64,000 bases of DNA from Tyto alba. Lineage: Eukaryota > Chordata > Aves > Strigiformes > Tytonidae. Made by a program: the position numbers and the translations under genes. The notes beneath the pieces are model-generated. The model was not told the DNA's origin, did no database searches, and was given only the letters and a program-made list of their open reading frames with translations. Shown in pieces: positions 47,241 through 64,000 of this stretch (the first letter of the stretch is position 1; every line of letters starts with the position of its first letter). The stretch lies in the NCBI RefSeq assembly GCF_018691265.1, contig NW_024881277.1, positions 5,371,303-5,435,302 on the forward strand, in the 5' to 3' direction.

Positions 47241-49599
47241 GTAAAAAAGTAGCTTGAAATTAGGAGTTTGGGGTGGTTTCAGAGATGGTGGAGCTTTTCT
47301 TTGTAGTGGGAAACCACCTGAGAAAGGAAAAGCATCACAAAGTGTAGCTTGGGAGGTTGAGACTGGACAGGAGGAGAAAAAAATGTCCCTTAAAGGGTAA
47401 TTGCTGTGGTGCCAGAGGTCACCCAGAGCCTGGATCAATGCAGTGCTTTGTGTTCCAAGGAACAGGCAGGGAGGAAGGAGAGATCTCAGGAAAGGCAGGG
47501 AGATGCCATAGGTTGGGTGTCCACAGCCTGGGGGTCTCTGTCCCCTTGGTTATGGCAGTTGTCTCTGCTACCAAGGCCTGGAAGGAGACATGATAATCGC
47601 ATGGAACTGGGGCCTCGTGGCTTCCTTGCAGCCCCCCAGGGAGGCTGGGAGCTGTGGTACCACTGTCCTCCACTCAGCATTGCCCACCCCACCCCACAGT
47701 GCCCCAGGAAGAGCCCTGAGCCAGTGTGAGGGATGGGATCCCCCTTCTTGGGGCTGACCACTTGGCATGATAAAATATATCAAGTTTTACTCAGCATCAG
47801 CTCCCCTTGCACAGTGCCTTTGCCTACCTGTACTCACAGCCTCCAATTTTCTTCTCTAACTAATCCATGGGGACACCTGGTCTGTAATGGGCCTCAGAGG
47901 GGCCAATTAACACTCCAAGACACTTTGGATTTTGCTTCTGACTTTAACCCCTTCAGAGGTTGGTTCAGGTCCTCTCAGTATCTGAGGTTCAAGCACCAAA
48001 TACACCCCGGGTCTCATTAAAATGCAGAAAACCTGAACGAGCCACATCTCTTCCATCAATTATTTCAGGACTTCCAATCTTGTACAGCTAATTGGAGAGG
48101 CTTCAGGAGTCTACTTAAAGTGGAAGATTTTAATGACATCTTCGTAAATATTTTTTTTTCTTTGTTCATTTTGAAGGGGTTTTTAATCCTTTCTTAATTT
48201 TACAGAAGTGAGAGAAGCTTTCTCCAATTCTGATGGTCTTCTACAGAGGACAGGAAATGTAACAACAGCGGTCTCCTCATGGTCCCCCACTGTATGGGGA
48301 ACTTTCCTCCCCACCTCCCCAGCCCCACCATTTCCCTCAGGGGCTGCCTGGGACTTGCATTCTTCTACATCAGACTTCCTCACTGATGTTCACAGCTGAA
48401 TGTTACAGCTCCTTTGCACCAATTCCCACCTGATTTACCCTGAGACTTGACTGTAAATAGTCACAGGAATCTTATTAATTTTGAAGAAACGGAAGTAAAA
48501 TATGAGACAAATTATTAAAAAACAAACAAACAAACAAACAACAATGAAGTCCTCAACTGTATGCCAAGTCCAAGCCTCCACTAAGGTCTACCTTCCTCAA
48601 GTGATGACCATAGAAGAAATATGCTAGACAAATAGATAGGAAATTATAACTATACGCACAATTAGCAAGTTGGCTAAAAAGAGAGTTTGGCAGTTTAAAT
48701 CAACTTTTCCACCTTCTTGGCCAAATTTCTAGTCCAGAGCCTTGTTACGACCTCATGCCTCTAGTGATCTCCCTGCCTATCTTCCTGTGCCTCCTTATTC
48801 CATGCCCACCTCTAGCAAATTAATTTGGGGTGTTGTGGGTAACATTTTACAGTCAACAGAAAAATCATTTGTCAATGTTCAAAGCATTTCTGAGGTATAA
48901 CTGAGAAAGAAATGCACTTGTGTTACATCATGTGGTTGTTAACATCATTATATTTAGCAAAACCCATCGTCAAAACAGCCTGTTCTAAAAGCCCCCCTGC
49001 GACTGGACAGAAATTAAGATGCAAGAATAAACTAATTAGAGTTGCTGCACTCTAACAAGCTCCCAGGGGAAAGTTACTGAGTCTGGAGAGCTATGGGAGG
49101 AATAGAGTCTTTGGCGTTTAGTGGGGCATGCTGAGGGGTTTGGGTGAGGAAGCTCCCTCAGGAGATTGACGTGAGCCTCCCTGGGGGCTGATTAGAGCAG
49201 AAGAACAGAGGCAAGTGACTTCAGGGTGACAAAGAAAGGAGACAGAGACATCCTGTGTCGTGTAGCCCCTTGGATGTGCCCTGCCAAGGGGCTCAGTGCT
49301 AATTCCCAGCCCATCTGAATGGTGATGCCTTTGGTCATCAGCAGCTGAGGTTTTCCCCTGGTCACTCTGAGGACAAATACACACCGAGTGCCACATCCTT
49401 GCCCCTCAGGCCTGGCACTTCGCAGCTCCCCCTAAACCTTTGCCTATAGCCTAACACCTAACCCTGAAAGGTGAGCTCTCATCGTTAGCCCTGCCCTGAT
49501 CACTGAAGCTGAAACCCTCACCAGATACCTGAAATCTAAGCCCTACCTACCTCCCTAATCCTTTCCCTCAACACCCCTCATCTTCAACCAAGTCCTTCC

Positions 49600-50230
49600 C
49601 TGGGCTGGCCTAACCCTGGGCAACAGCCCTGGGTGGGGTGCAGCTCAGCAGAAAAGGCCCTGGGGGTCATGGTGGACAACAAGCTGCACATGAGTCAGCG
49701 GTGACGGCTGGCAACCCAGAAGTCCAACAGCATCCTGGCTGTCTGAAGAGGAGCATGGCCAGGAGATGAGGGGGAGGGATTCTCCCCTTCCATTCAGTGC
49801 TTGCTAGACCACATGCCCAGTACTGCACTGAGTTTGGGGCCTCCTGCCCCCCGTACAGGAAGGACATCAATCAACTGGAGCAAGATCAATGAAGAGGCAC
49901 CAATACAGTCGGGCATGTGTAGACGTACAGGGGGCTGGAGAGCTTCCCACCTGAGGAAAGGCTGAGGGAACACTCTCCAGTATGGAGACGAGAAGGCTTT
50001 GGGAAACCTCGTAGGAGCATTTCAGTACCTGTCAGGCAGCTAAGAAAATAGAGCCAGGCTCTTCATCATGGTGGATGGTGGGAAAAGGAGAGGCAAGGGA
50101 CAAAAATGGAAAGAATATTCAGGCAGGAGATGAGGACCATGAGGTCATAACCATGAGGTCACTTACACACTGGAAGAGGTTATCTTGAGAGGCTCTGCAA
50201 CCCAGACCCTTGGAGGTTTCCAAGCCTCCT
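49600..50230 (+). mobile_element. CR1 LINE 3' region
   Basis: Plus-strand CR1 with AGCAGAAAAGGCCCTGGGGGTC, TGGTGGACAACAAGCTGCACATGAG and GAGGAAAGGCTGAGGGAAC, which are the order and wording of the CR1 RT 3' end. Strongly decayed. It begins within 12 bases of the right end of duplication copy 2. Confidence 0.8.
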
Positions 50231-50662
50231 TTCCCCCTACATATGGTCTCCCAATATTGAACAAAAAGCTCTGGCTCAGACAAGAATGAGGCAAAAGCCT
50301 ATGGCACCAACACGAGCTCTTCCTCCCCTGGCCCTTCACTTCTCTGTGAGAGGTGTCTGCCACCAATCCCACACTTCTTTCTTCCTCAGCCTTTGCAGCT
50401 GCATGTGCCTGGCCTGCTCACTTGACTTTGCAACCATCACCTTTGTATTTAAGGCCCAACACATATCTTGTCACGCCCACTGTAAGCTGGCACCCACCCC
50501 GCAACTGGAGCCCACCTAGCCACAGGGGCAGGGAGAGGCCAGGCGCACTCTGCTTGAACTGGGCACAGCTTTTTCCTGGGAACGTCCCCAAGGAGCTCTC
50601 CTCATGTGTGTCAGGCTGTGGCCTGGCACGGGTGGCACAGGGACAAGGGCTGCTGGGTCAGG

Positions 50663-50735
50663 GCTGAAGTAGCTCAGCTGGGAGAGCGTTAGACTGAAGA
50701 TCTAAAGGTCCCTGGTTCAACCATGGGTTTCAGCA
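50663..50735 (+). tRNA. tRNA-Phe (GAA), one T-stem mismatch
   Basis: A 73-base cloverleaf can be drawn: acceptor stem GCTGAAG/TTTCAGC (one G-T pair), D arm GCTC-loop-GAGC, anticodon stem TTAGA/TCTAA with loop CTGAAGA (anticodon GAA), a T loop TTCAACC and discriminator A. The A box TAGCTCAGCTGG and B box GGTTCAACC are present for Pol III. Compared with the usual tRNA-Phe the T stem reads CCTGG/ATGGG, so the normally invariant 53-61 pair is G-A. This suggests a relaxed or decaying copy rather than a main isodecoder. No intron. It lies alone between CR1 and GC-rich DNA. Confidence 0.85.
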
Positions 50736-50739
50736 ATGC

Positions 50740-53650
50740 TTTTTCTCCCTTAGGGTCTTGCAGAGCCCGTCTGCCTTTGTCCATCCTGCCCTGGCCCTCC
50801 TCGCTCCTTCCCCTCTTGCCAGAGCACTGCCCGTGTGCTGTAGCTGCACATCTACAGGTTAGAAGGAGCCTTCCTCTTGCACCACAAGCCCCCAGCCTTC
50901 CGCTGGGCAGGACTCTCCACTCAGTGTGTCTTTGGGGTGTTCTCCAGCTGGGTCTCCTTCCCTGCTCCACAGGGATCGGGATCTCTCCACTCAGGGGTCT
51001 CTGCAAAGACTGTCTCTCTCCTCATGGTCATTCTCACTGGTGCACAGACTGCTCCCCTCCTCACACACATCCTTCACCTCAACCTCAGTTCCCAGACCAG
51101 GGCACACTGCCCACGGGGAGGCCATCATCTCCGCAGTCCCAGGGAGAGGCACTCCTTGCAGCTGAGCAGCACAATTGTCCCATGTTTACTACCACGAAGA
51201 TACCACCCCTGCATGTGGTCAGGCTCTCAGCCTTGGAGTTAACAGCTGCCCGTGCTCAGCCACCCTGCCACGGAGACCCCAGCCAGTGCTGTCCCAGAGC
51301 ACTGCTTTGCTGTCAGGACAGGCCTCAGCACTGGAGGAGTGGGGAGGTCCCTGAGCCCAACCCACACCCGCAGCCCCAGGGAGATGGAAGCCTGCTGTCC
51401 ACCTCACCTCCTGGGATGCTGGTGGGAGGAGTGGTGCAGGGCAAGGCCCAGTGACTAGAGGAGGGGTTATGGGATTTCTGCCCCTGTGTGCCCCCACCAC
51501 ACACCCTGGGATGTCATCAGAGCCTGGGGGCACCTCGCCCTGTTGCACTGCTCCTCCTTGGGAACAGGGAGCCCAAACTCAGAGAAATAAGGCTGCTCTC
51601 CCATGGGCTTTCCACATCTGAGCTCTGCCCAGTGTGGGGCAGCGGTGCTGAGGGCTGGGGTCTCACTGCGACCCCCCTCAGGTAGATCCTCAGGAGCTGC
51701 AGGAGCAGACACAGATCTGGGGCACAGTGGCAATCCTGCTTTGATGCAGAGAAGGGACCCATCTGGGAGGGCCATCCTGTTAGGTCCCAAAATGCATGAA
51801 ACAGGTTCTTTCTGCTCAGGGGTGCTGCCCCCTCAAGCACACCCACGCCTGGGGCTTATTTCCTCAAGGAGAAAGAGGCAAACCTCTACCAGGTGCCAGA
51901 TTATGGGAAAAATATTACACCTGTGGGAGGGCAGAGCTGGTGGGGCAGTCACACCGGACAGGCACTGGGCTCTTCTCCCCAGTTCCCACTTGGGGCACCT
52001 GGAGTGTGCAGATCAGTGTCCATACTGTCCAGAGGCCCCCACCATCCCGTGTTCAGAAGATAACACTCCCCTCTTCTTTACTTCACCTTTATACCTTATT
52101 TCTCTGAGATGCAGGGCTGGAGCTTATCCCAGTGGGAGTTGTCCAGGCTGTGTTTGCAATGCCCATGGATGTCACGCATCATTGTGGGGGTCTTGCCCTG
52201 GGAACACTGCTCTCCCATGGGGGCTGCCAGCAGGAAGGCTCTCAGGTGTGGGGCAGAGGGATGTGTGAACCTCGGCTCCCCCCAGGTGCCCCCAGGGTCA
52301 GCCAAGGGGTGGAGGAGCTCCCAGCAGGGAATGGGGCAACACTGCTATAGGAGAAGATGTTGGCAACGTCTGCCTCCTCTCCACTTCTGCTCCAGGGCCA
52401 GATCCTGCTGTTTGCAGCACTATGGAGCTGCAGCTACTCCCCACAGGCAATCCTGCCACAGACACCCAACACACCTTCCAGCCTGCAGCAGAGAAGCCCA
52501 TTGGTGAAGAGCCGGTGGAGTGCGGAGACCCACCAGCGGGAACAGGGAGGGCAGTTGGGCAGTTTGGGCGCCAGGTCCTGCCCAGGTGCCAAACTCTTCT
52601 CCCAGCCTGGCTTCTGCACAAGGTTTCTGTGCCGTGGGTGCTGGGGCAGGTGAAACCCCAGCTGAGGGAGAGGGACCGGGACCCTGGCTCAGCTCCCAGC
52701 AGCACCTGTTTTAGTGGAGGGACACAAAATCTCCACTGCCATGGAAATGTGCCCACATGAGCATCCTCCCAGATGGGTCCTTCTCCAGGCCAGGGGCTGG
52801 AGCACAGGCTTTTGGCTGCCGCACGCGTCTTGTGGGGAAGCTTTCTCCAACCCCCTGGCCCTCTAACAGCGCTGAGGGAACGGTGCCCTCATCCTCGGTG
52901 CTCCCAGCCCTCACGTACCTGCCCACAAGTACTGCCCCGCACACAACCCAAACTGACATACCTGGCAAGGCAGCAGGGGGGCAGGGGTGGGAGCTGCAGG
53001 GGAGCAGGAGGAGGGTTTCCCAGGGCTGCTCTGGGTCTGCAAGGCAGGAGGAACAGCCCATGGAGACTGGGGTCCTGGCAGAGCATGAGGAGAGAGAATC
53101 CCAGCCACGTGTTTCCCAGGAGGTGGCTCTGCACCCTGTGCCAGGGCAGTGGGGAGCAGAGCTGCCTCCCAAGCATTGTGGGAAGTAATCCGCGGGCCAT
53201 GATCCCACCTGGGGCTGGCTGGGGTTTTCAGGGACCTGCGGTCACCTTAGTGCTCGCTTCTGTGAGACAAAAGCCCAGGGCTCACCCTGACATGGCAGCT
53301 CTGTCGTGGCCTCTGCATGGTGGGATCAGTGTGGCCCAGGCAGGGCCTGTGGGAAAGAGCAGCTGGAACCCTTGGGGGAAGAAATGGGTGCTCCCACTGG
53401 GGTGCATCATGGGACCTATCAGAGAGTCACTTTGATTAGAAACTGCCTGTGGGCAGCAGGATGGATGTCTCTCTCACCAAGATTATTCCCCAGGGACCAT
53501 GGCCTCACGCAGCCCCACAGGCTGACCCTGAGCCTGCTGTCCCTGAGACGTGTCCCTTCCTTGCCATGGTGTCTCTGTTCTCTGCTCCCCCTGACCAGCC
53601 TCAGGGAGATGCCCTGACACCTGGTAGGGAAGCACCAGCTCTGGGTCAAA
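50740..53650. other. GC-rich intergenic stretch, no supported gene
   Basis: Many overlapping open frames of 60-240 codons exist on both strands, as expected from a GC-rich, stop-poor sequence. None shows a signal peptide, domain, or splice-bounded phase-1 exon like those of the SRCR gene on its right, and no CR1 or LTR was recognised. Confidence 0.5.
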
Positions 53651-53663
53651 GCCCCCAGAGGCT

Positions 53664-53669
53664 TTTAAT
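53664..53669 (-). terminator. Probable poly(A) signal of the SRCR receptor gene
   Basis: ATTAAA on the minus strand, about 80 bases after the stop codon at 53748-53750. This is the commonest variant of AATAAA. Confidence 0.55.
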
Positions 53670-53747
53670 AAGCAAATATAAGAATGCACAGCATAAAAAT
53701 GGGAATAAAAACGGAGGAAACTCCCAGCAGTTTCTGCTGCCCATGGC

Positions 53748-59129
<5,382 letters not shown>

Positions 59130-59657
59130 GGCACCCTGCAGGGAGCAGGGCAAGGGGGGATTTTCAACCAAACGGGACAAGGTGGAGCCTTGTGCTGACG
59201 AGAAGTGAGGGCAAAGCCTGGGCCCTCTCTGCAGCTCACAGCCAGGTCAGCTGCTGCTGGGGGCACCAGCTCCTGCCTGGGTGGGGGGATGAGGCTCTGC
59301 AGGGCTCTCTGTGGGGACGGGATGCGGTCGGCTGCAGCCAGAGGGATGGAGCAGAGCCCTGCAGCCCTGTCCTGGGCTCGCTGCACAGTACGAGGAGAGA
59401 GGAGCCCGGGCCTGGCGGTGGTGCTGGGGCCTAAGCCACTGCCCTGGGGGCAGATGCCTGCCTCCAGTTCAGTCCTCAGCTCTCCCAAAGTCGAGCGGTC
59501 AGTCTGAGCAGGGAAAGCCCTCCAGACAGTTCCTGGGGAAGCCAGGGTTTCCCCAAGGAGAAATTCAGCCTGATACGGCCATGGAACCCCTACTTTTAGT
59601 GGCTATGTTGCACACAAGTGACAAATGGAGTTTATGCAGCATTTTTCCAGCACTAAC

Positions 59658-59973
59658 CTGAGCAAAGGACAGCAGCAGCGTTCCCTTGGGAGCACGGCGA
59701 GGCGCCCAAGGTGGTCACTGGGCACTGCTGCAGGAGAGCTTCAGTCCCGTCACAGTGGAATGAGTCTCTCCAGACAGGGCCAGTCTCTCTCCCAAAATAT
59801 TCTCCTCCAGGAATGGACTCAGCAAACCCGCAGTTGAGTTGACGACAGAGAACGTGGGCATCCGAGAGGTCCCAGCGGGAGGCACAGAGGGTCCCCCAGG
59901 TCCCCAGCACCTGGACCTCCACCCTCCCCGCACACACTGTGCTGCCAGTTCACCAGTCTGATCCCTGTGTACT
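59658..59973 (-). CDS. Upstream SRCR exon d, one extra base
   Basis: 316 bases, acceptor TCCCCAG, donor CAG/GTTAGT, eight cysteines. YTGIRLVNW is in one frame and [18 protein letters not shown] through AAAVLCSG in the next; the extra base is in AACTGGCAG (about 59946-59950). It may be part of a separate upstream SRCR gene, since exon 58757-59129 looks like a first exon, or of one longer gene. Confidence 0.8.
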
Positions 59974-60202
59974 CTGGGGACAGATGTGGAGAAAAGAGAG
60001 TGGATTCGTGCTCCTGTACCCTCAGTAGCTGGTGGAGGGGCCAGAGGGACCACATGCCTTTGTTCTCCTTCTGCAGTATTGTCATGCTGCAAACAAACCC
60101 ATCAACCCCTCCTGTCCTCACACCCGGCCCAGCACGGTCCCTGCTCTGTTCCCCAACCCCTACCACAGCCCCGGTGTTCAACAGCCCACCCTGAGTCCTT
60201 AC

Positions 60203-60511
60203 CTGTGCAGTTCACAACAGCGCTGTTTGCGTGGGTGCAGGGCTTGTCCCGGGGGGGCCCTCTGGGGCAGGAGGTGAGGAGGGATTCATTCCCCACACAC
60301 CGCAGCTCTCCATCCCACATGGGACCCACCCCTTCTCCAACGTGACTTCCTCCAGCGACAGGCAGGGCTGCGCCGCACTGCAACTCCCTGCAGAGCACGT
60401 CAGCAGCCTTGGGACCAAAGTGGGAATCACAGACACTTTTCCACATGTCCCCGTCACGGATCTCCACACGTCCTGAGCAGAGGTTCTTCCCTTCCACCAG
60501 ACGGAAAAATC
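60203..60511 (-). CDS. Upstream SRCR exon c, intact
   Basis: 309 bases, phase 1-1, acceptor TTTCCAG, donor CAG/GTAAGG. FFRLVEGKNLCSGRVEI, WKSVCDSHFGPKAADVLC and NSAVVNCTG give eight cysteines and glycosylation sites at NES and NCT. The sequence is a near copy of exon a (63036-63345). Confidence 0.9.
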
Positions 60512-60734
60512 CTGGAAATAAATCAACTGGGAGTTCCCAGAGCCTTGTGGCATTCCCATGCCCACATCCCAGACCATCTCCACGCAAACTGTGACCAAAA
60601 TCGCTCACTGCACATCTCAGAAGAAGCTATTTAAGGAGTGATGGTGTCACAAAGGCATCCATGTCAAGTTACACACTTTCTCTCCACCATCACAGCACTC
60701 AGGGGTGTGTGTCTATTGCAGACCCACAGCAGAG

Positions 60735-60842
60735 TCTGCAAACCACGTTGGCACCGTTGGGACCAAAGTGTGAGTCACACACCGCTGTCCAAAGGTCCTC
60801 CTCATGGATCACTATACGTCCTCAGGAGGACCGGTGCCCTTA
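60735..60842 (-). pseudogene. SRCR exon remnant
   Basis: The minus strand reads DLWTAVCDSHFGPNGANVVC after a stop, clearly related to the middle of exons a and c (WKSVCDSHFGPKAADVLC). The second half of the domain and both splice sites are missing. Confidence 0.75.
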
Positions 60843-61438
60843 GAGCAGCCGGACAGATTCTGGACCAACCAATGACCCCTGAGAGTTCCCACAGCCATCT
60901 GGCAATACCCTGACTACATGCCAGCTGATCTCCAAGGTGGCCACAGGCAAAAAAACTCTACGACATCCCCAGCTGCTCTCAGGGGGTGCTGGTGGCACAA
61001 ACACATCAGCCAAGGGACCTGTGTCTGCTAAGGGGGACAACCGCAAAGTAGCTCCCCATCTCACGCCCTTCCACAGGACGGTGGGTGGCCACAGGAGTCA
61101 CTTCTGGTGCCTCTGGCATGGGGACAGCTGGCCCTGAGCACTGCCAGACAGCTCCTGGGTGAACAGGAGGAGAAAGATGGCAATCAACAGACCATGCAGG
61201 GCAGGGATGGAGGGTTCATCTGCACCAGCTCAGGGACCAGGCACAGTAAGGCACCCTTGGGCAGGTTCCCACTGGCTTTCCCCAGGGACTGGGGACACCA
61301 GTAATGACAGTTCCAGCTCAGCAGTGTGACTGGCCACACTGGGCAATGCTCCGATGCCTGACTGTTGCTCCCTGAGGGCACAGCCAGGTTCCTTCCACAA
61401 TCTGAGCCCCAGAGGTATGGAATAGGTTGTCATCTTAC

Positions 61439-61762
61439 CTGAACACACCACTCCAGCATCATCAAAATGACCACAGTCATGTTCACCCCATCCTCCGTGT
61501 GTGCAGTCAGACAGGGCAGATTCGGTGCCATTACAGCCAACATCATCCATCCAAATGGGGCCAGATCCTGGCCCAAAGTGTCCGTACTGAGGAGCTTCAA
61601 CAGCAGACCCACAGCCCAGCTGTTTACAAACCACTGCTGCATTCTTCATGCTCCAGTAGTGACCACACACGGTCCCCCACTTGCCCTGTTGTTTCACCTC
61701 CACTCTCCCAGCACAGCGCCTGCCGCCGTCCGCCAGCCTCACCTCCACAGCACCTTCAAACA
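61439..61762 (-). CDS. Upstream SRCR exon b, intact
   Basis: 324 bases, phase 1-1, acceptor TGTGTCAG, donor TCAG/GTAAGA. A full group B domain: VEVRLADGGRRCAGRVEV, GTVCGHYWSMKNAAVVC, IWMDDVGCNGTESALSDC and [15 protein letters not shown], with an NGT glycosylation site. The open frame continues upstream through a hydrophobic LGLSAVLTGPVSV stretch that might be a signal peptide if the splice site is not used. Confidence 0.9.
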
Positions 61763-63019
61763 CTGACACAGGACCAGTCAGGACAGCGCTCAGCCCCAGC
61801 ACCACGGGTCTGGGGAAGCCCTGTGCAGGTGGAGTCAGAGGCACCAGGGTGGGAGCCCACTCCCCTCCAGGCTGTCCCCAGGGCAGTTCAGGAGTCCCTT
61901 CTCTCCTCATGGGCTGTGCAAGACTGGGGGTGCCCAGCTCCAGCCCTGCTGGGTCATTTGTGGCACCACACACTCTGACACTTCCATCCACTCCAACAGC
62001 CCCTCGCCCCTGACCTGTGCCCACCCAGGGCTCCTGCTCCTCCCCAGACAGCACCCTGAAAAGGGACCTGTCCCCACCAGGGATCCCCCAGGCTCACACG
62101 GCTACTCCTCCCCAGAGCCCCCAGCTCCCCTGGACCACAGCCTGCCCTGGGCCTCCTCCCAACTCACCCTCCTCCCTCAGGACTTTCCGTGTCCCCTGTG
62201 GAGCAGAATGATGGTCCCAGTGAGGCCTCCCAACCCATGCTCCCTCCTTGTCCTTGGGCATCAGCCCAGACCTGACCTTGTCTGGGATCCCCGCAGGAAG
62301 CTCACCCCTTTGCGAGCCTCTGGGAACAGATACCCCAGTTCCCTTGTCTCCACAAGCACAACCCACCCCCGGTCAGGCCGGGGATCACCCTGACTCCGGG
62401 ACAAGAGTGAAGAGCCCACACCCCTTCCTGGGTACCCCGGAGGCTGGCTGTGCCTCTGGGATGACAGAACAAAGAGCCACCAGTTAAGGCACCACCAGCT
62501 CACAGGGAACAGAGCTGGCAGAGCCAGGGCCCCAGGGACGGTGCCCAAGGATGGCAAATCCACACCCGGGTACCAACGGCCAGAAACGTGGGAGCCCTGG
62601 AAGCAGAAAAGCCCTTCTGCCACGCAGAGAAGCACAGGCTCAGTGAACCTGTTCACTTTCTAGCCCTTGTCACATCGACACATGGGAAGAAGCCCCGTTT
62701 CCAGAGGGATCCCTGTGCTGCTCCTTGGCCCCAGGGCTTTGTGGCAGGGCAGCAGGCATTTCCCCCTGCACAACTGCACCCAGAGGAGCAGCTACAGTAA
62801 CTAAGGGGACAGAGGGACTCTGTCCCCATCCTGAACCTTTCGGCAGCCGTGCACCAAATGCAGGAGGACGGAACAGAAGCGAGACATTGGCTTCTGCATC
62901 TTTTCCTGCGTAACTGCAGACTGCAGGAGACAACATCACCCCTCCTGTTCTCAGGCCAAGGCCAGCACAGTCCCTGCCCTCCTCCCCTGCCCCCGGCACA
63001 GCCCAGGTGTTCAACAGCC

Positions 63020-63560
63020 CACCCTGAGTCCTTACCTGTGCAGTTCACAGCAGCGCTGTTTGCGTGGGTGCAGGGCTGGTCCCGGGGGGACCCCCTGGGG
63101 CAGGAGGCGAGGAGGGATTCATTCCCCACACACCGCAGCTCTCCATCCCACATGGGACCCACCCCTTCTCCAACGTGACTTCCTCCAGCGACAGGCAGGG
63201 CTGCGCCGCACTGCAACTCCCTGCAGAGCACGTCAGCAGCCTTGGGACCAAAGTGGGAATCACAGACACTTTTCCACAGGTCCCCGTCACGGATCTCCAC
63301 ACGTCCTGAGCAGCGGCTCTTCCCTTCCACCTAGACGGAAAAATTCTGGAAAAAAATAAAATGAAATCAACTGGGAGTTCCCAGAGCCCTGTGGCATTAC
63401 AATGTCCACATCCCACACCACCTCTAAGCAAGCTGTGACCAAAATCACTCACTGCACATCTCAGAAGAAGCTGTTGGGGCATTGTTGGTGTCACAAACAC
63501 ATCCAGGCCCCCCTGCACCCCTTCTCTACACTATCAGAAGATCCAAAGATATGTGTCTGT
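63020..63560. repeat. Local duplication of an SRCR exon unit (partner 60187-60700)
   Basis: Exon a with its 5' and 3' intron flanks repeats exon c with its flanks, about 2.83 kb apart in the same orientation. Shared intron text includes GCACATCTCAGAAGAAGCT and GGTGTCACAAA. Confidence 0.85.
63036..63345 (-). CDS. Upstream SRCR exon a, one extra base
   Basis: 310 bases against 309 in its near-identical paralog c. The difference is an extra A: CGTCTAGGTGGAAGGG here, CGTCTGGTGGAAGGG in c (about 63331-63333), which throws the first six codons out of frame and creates a stop. The remainder (EGKSRCSGRVEIRDGDLW onward) is open with all eight cysteines. Sequence to its right is flank shared with c up to about 63560. 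Confidence 0.82.
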
Positions 63561-64000
63561 CACAGCACCAGACACTACTCAGACAAGCTGCTGCTGCACA
63601 AGGTGCCCTGTGCTTCCTGGCATGGTCCCCCCAGCACCAGTGGTGTGCGCAGTTTGGGTCCAAGGCCAAGGGCTGTGTGCCACCCTGCTCCTCTGTCCAG
63701 GCACAGCACTCGTGCTCCCTGAAAAGTACTCATGACTGTGATGGGGAATGACGCACAGGGACCAGCCACCTCATGCTGTTCCTCCAGTGTGTGATGTTCC
63801 AAGTAACACCTGCCCTGCTTTCTCCAGCACAGGGTCCTCAGCACTGTTGTCTGGGAACTGGCAGGCTGAGTGGAGTCCAGTGGATACCAGTGGACACACT
63901 GGGGCAGGGACAGAGTGTTCATTTGCAGCCTAAGACACTGGCTGAAGAGGGGTTGAGACACTGTGGCAGGGTTAGTTCACCCTGGGGTAGGCTCACTCGG
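63561..64000. other. Right edge, no gene seen
   Basis: No SRCR exon with splice sites was found beyond exon a. The 5' end of the upstream SRCR unit probably lies outside the window. Confidence 0.45.

Larger units (their letters stand above)
40310..49588 (+). repeat. Tandem segmental duplication, copy 2
   Basis: Partner of 27110-33372, same orientation. It is longer because of segments absent from copy 1: 40590-42280 (its start resembles OR1 3' flank, GTGGGGTGAGTGCCCA) and 42345-43890. It also has a full-length LTR at 45466-46111. Homology to copy 1 ends at 49588 just after CCTCATCTTCAACC. Confidence 0.9.

Noticed and set aside
50723..53435. Possible GC-rich genes between the tRNA and the SRCR receptor
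   Set aside because: Frames of up to 243 codons occur in both directions with no conserved motif, signal peptide or phase-consistent splice sites. Stop-poor composition explains them.

Overview
This is a vertebrate nuclear window, almost certainly from a bird. Three things point to birds: olfactory receptor (OR) genes of the OR14-like type that is strongly expanded in birds, many CR1-type LINE fragments as the main interspersed repeat, and LTRs of the kinds common in avian genomes. I cannot name the species.

Layout. 1-2160: mostly featureless, with a possible 3' UTR tail at the left edge. 2170-3170: a CpG island with 12 tandem GC boxes, then a seven-copy 63-65 bp minisatellite in which every unit carries a near-consensus ZNF143/THAP11 (Staf) site. 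3270-4740: a minus-strand endogenous retrovirus (ERV) relic in which protease is joined almost directly to RNase H and integrase. 4942-8800: a 3.6 kb segment bounded by a short inverted repeat. 8850-12420: an LTR, CR1 pieces and a decayed OR pseudogene. 12640-24080: a large imperfect inverted repeat. Its arms each hold an OR gene (OR1 at 14261-15196 on plus, OR2 at 21523-22500 on minus), and the spacer holds a decayed ERV whose 3' LTR was itself hit by a younger solo LTR. 24100-50250: CR1-rich DNA with a tandem segmental duplication (about 27.1-33.4 kb and 40.3-49.6 kb). Between its copies lie a third OR locus (OR3, 38720-39668, one frameshift) and several LTRs. 50663-50735: a tRNA-Phe(GAA)-like gene. 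50740-53650: GC-rich DNA with no gene I can support. 53664-63345: minus-strand exons of scavenger receptor cysteine-rich (SRCR) genes. Exons at 53748-59129 make a nearly complete type I membrane receptor with a weak signal peptide, four SRCR domains, a Thr/Pro stalk, a transmembrane helix and a tyrosine-rich tail. Four more SRCR exons and one exon remnant lie upstream at 59658-63345.

Gene structure. The three OR loci share one architecture: a conserved noncoding 5' exon ending in a GTAAGT donor, a single coding exon whose acceptor lies 14-27 bases before ATG, and an AATAAA signal about 170-250 bases after the stop. SRCR exons are all phase 1-1, so the reading frame can be followed across introns. 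This shows that four of eight SRCR exons, and also OR3, carry exactly one extra base. That one-directional pattern is either decay or an insertion-type sequence error, and it decides whether these genes are intact.

No bacterial-style system is present. The best candidates for something new are the ZNF143/THAP11-site minisatellite promoter and the SRCR receptor with its multi-tyrosine tail.
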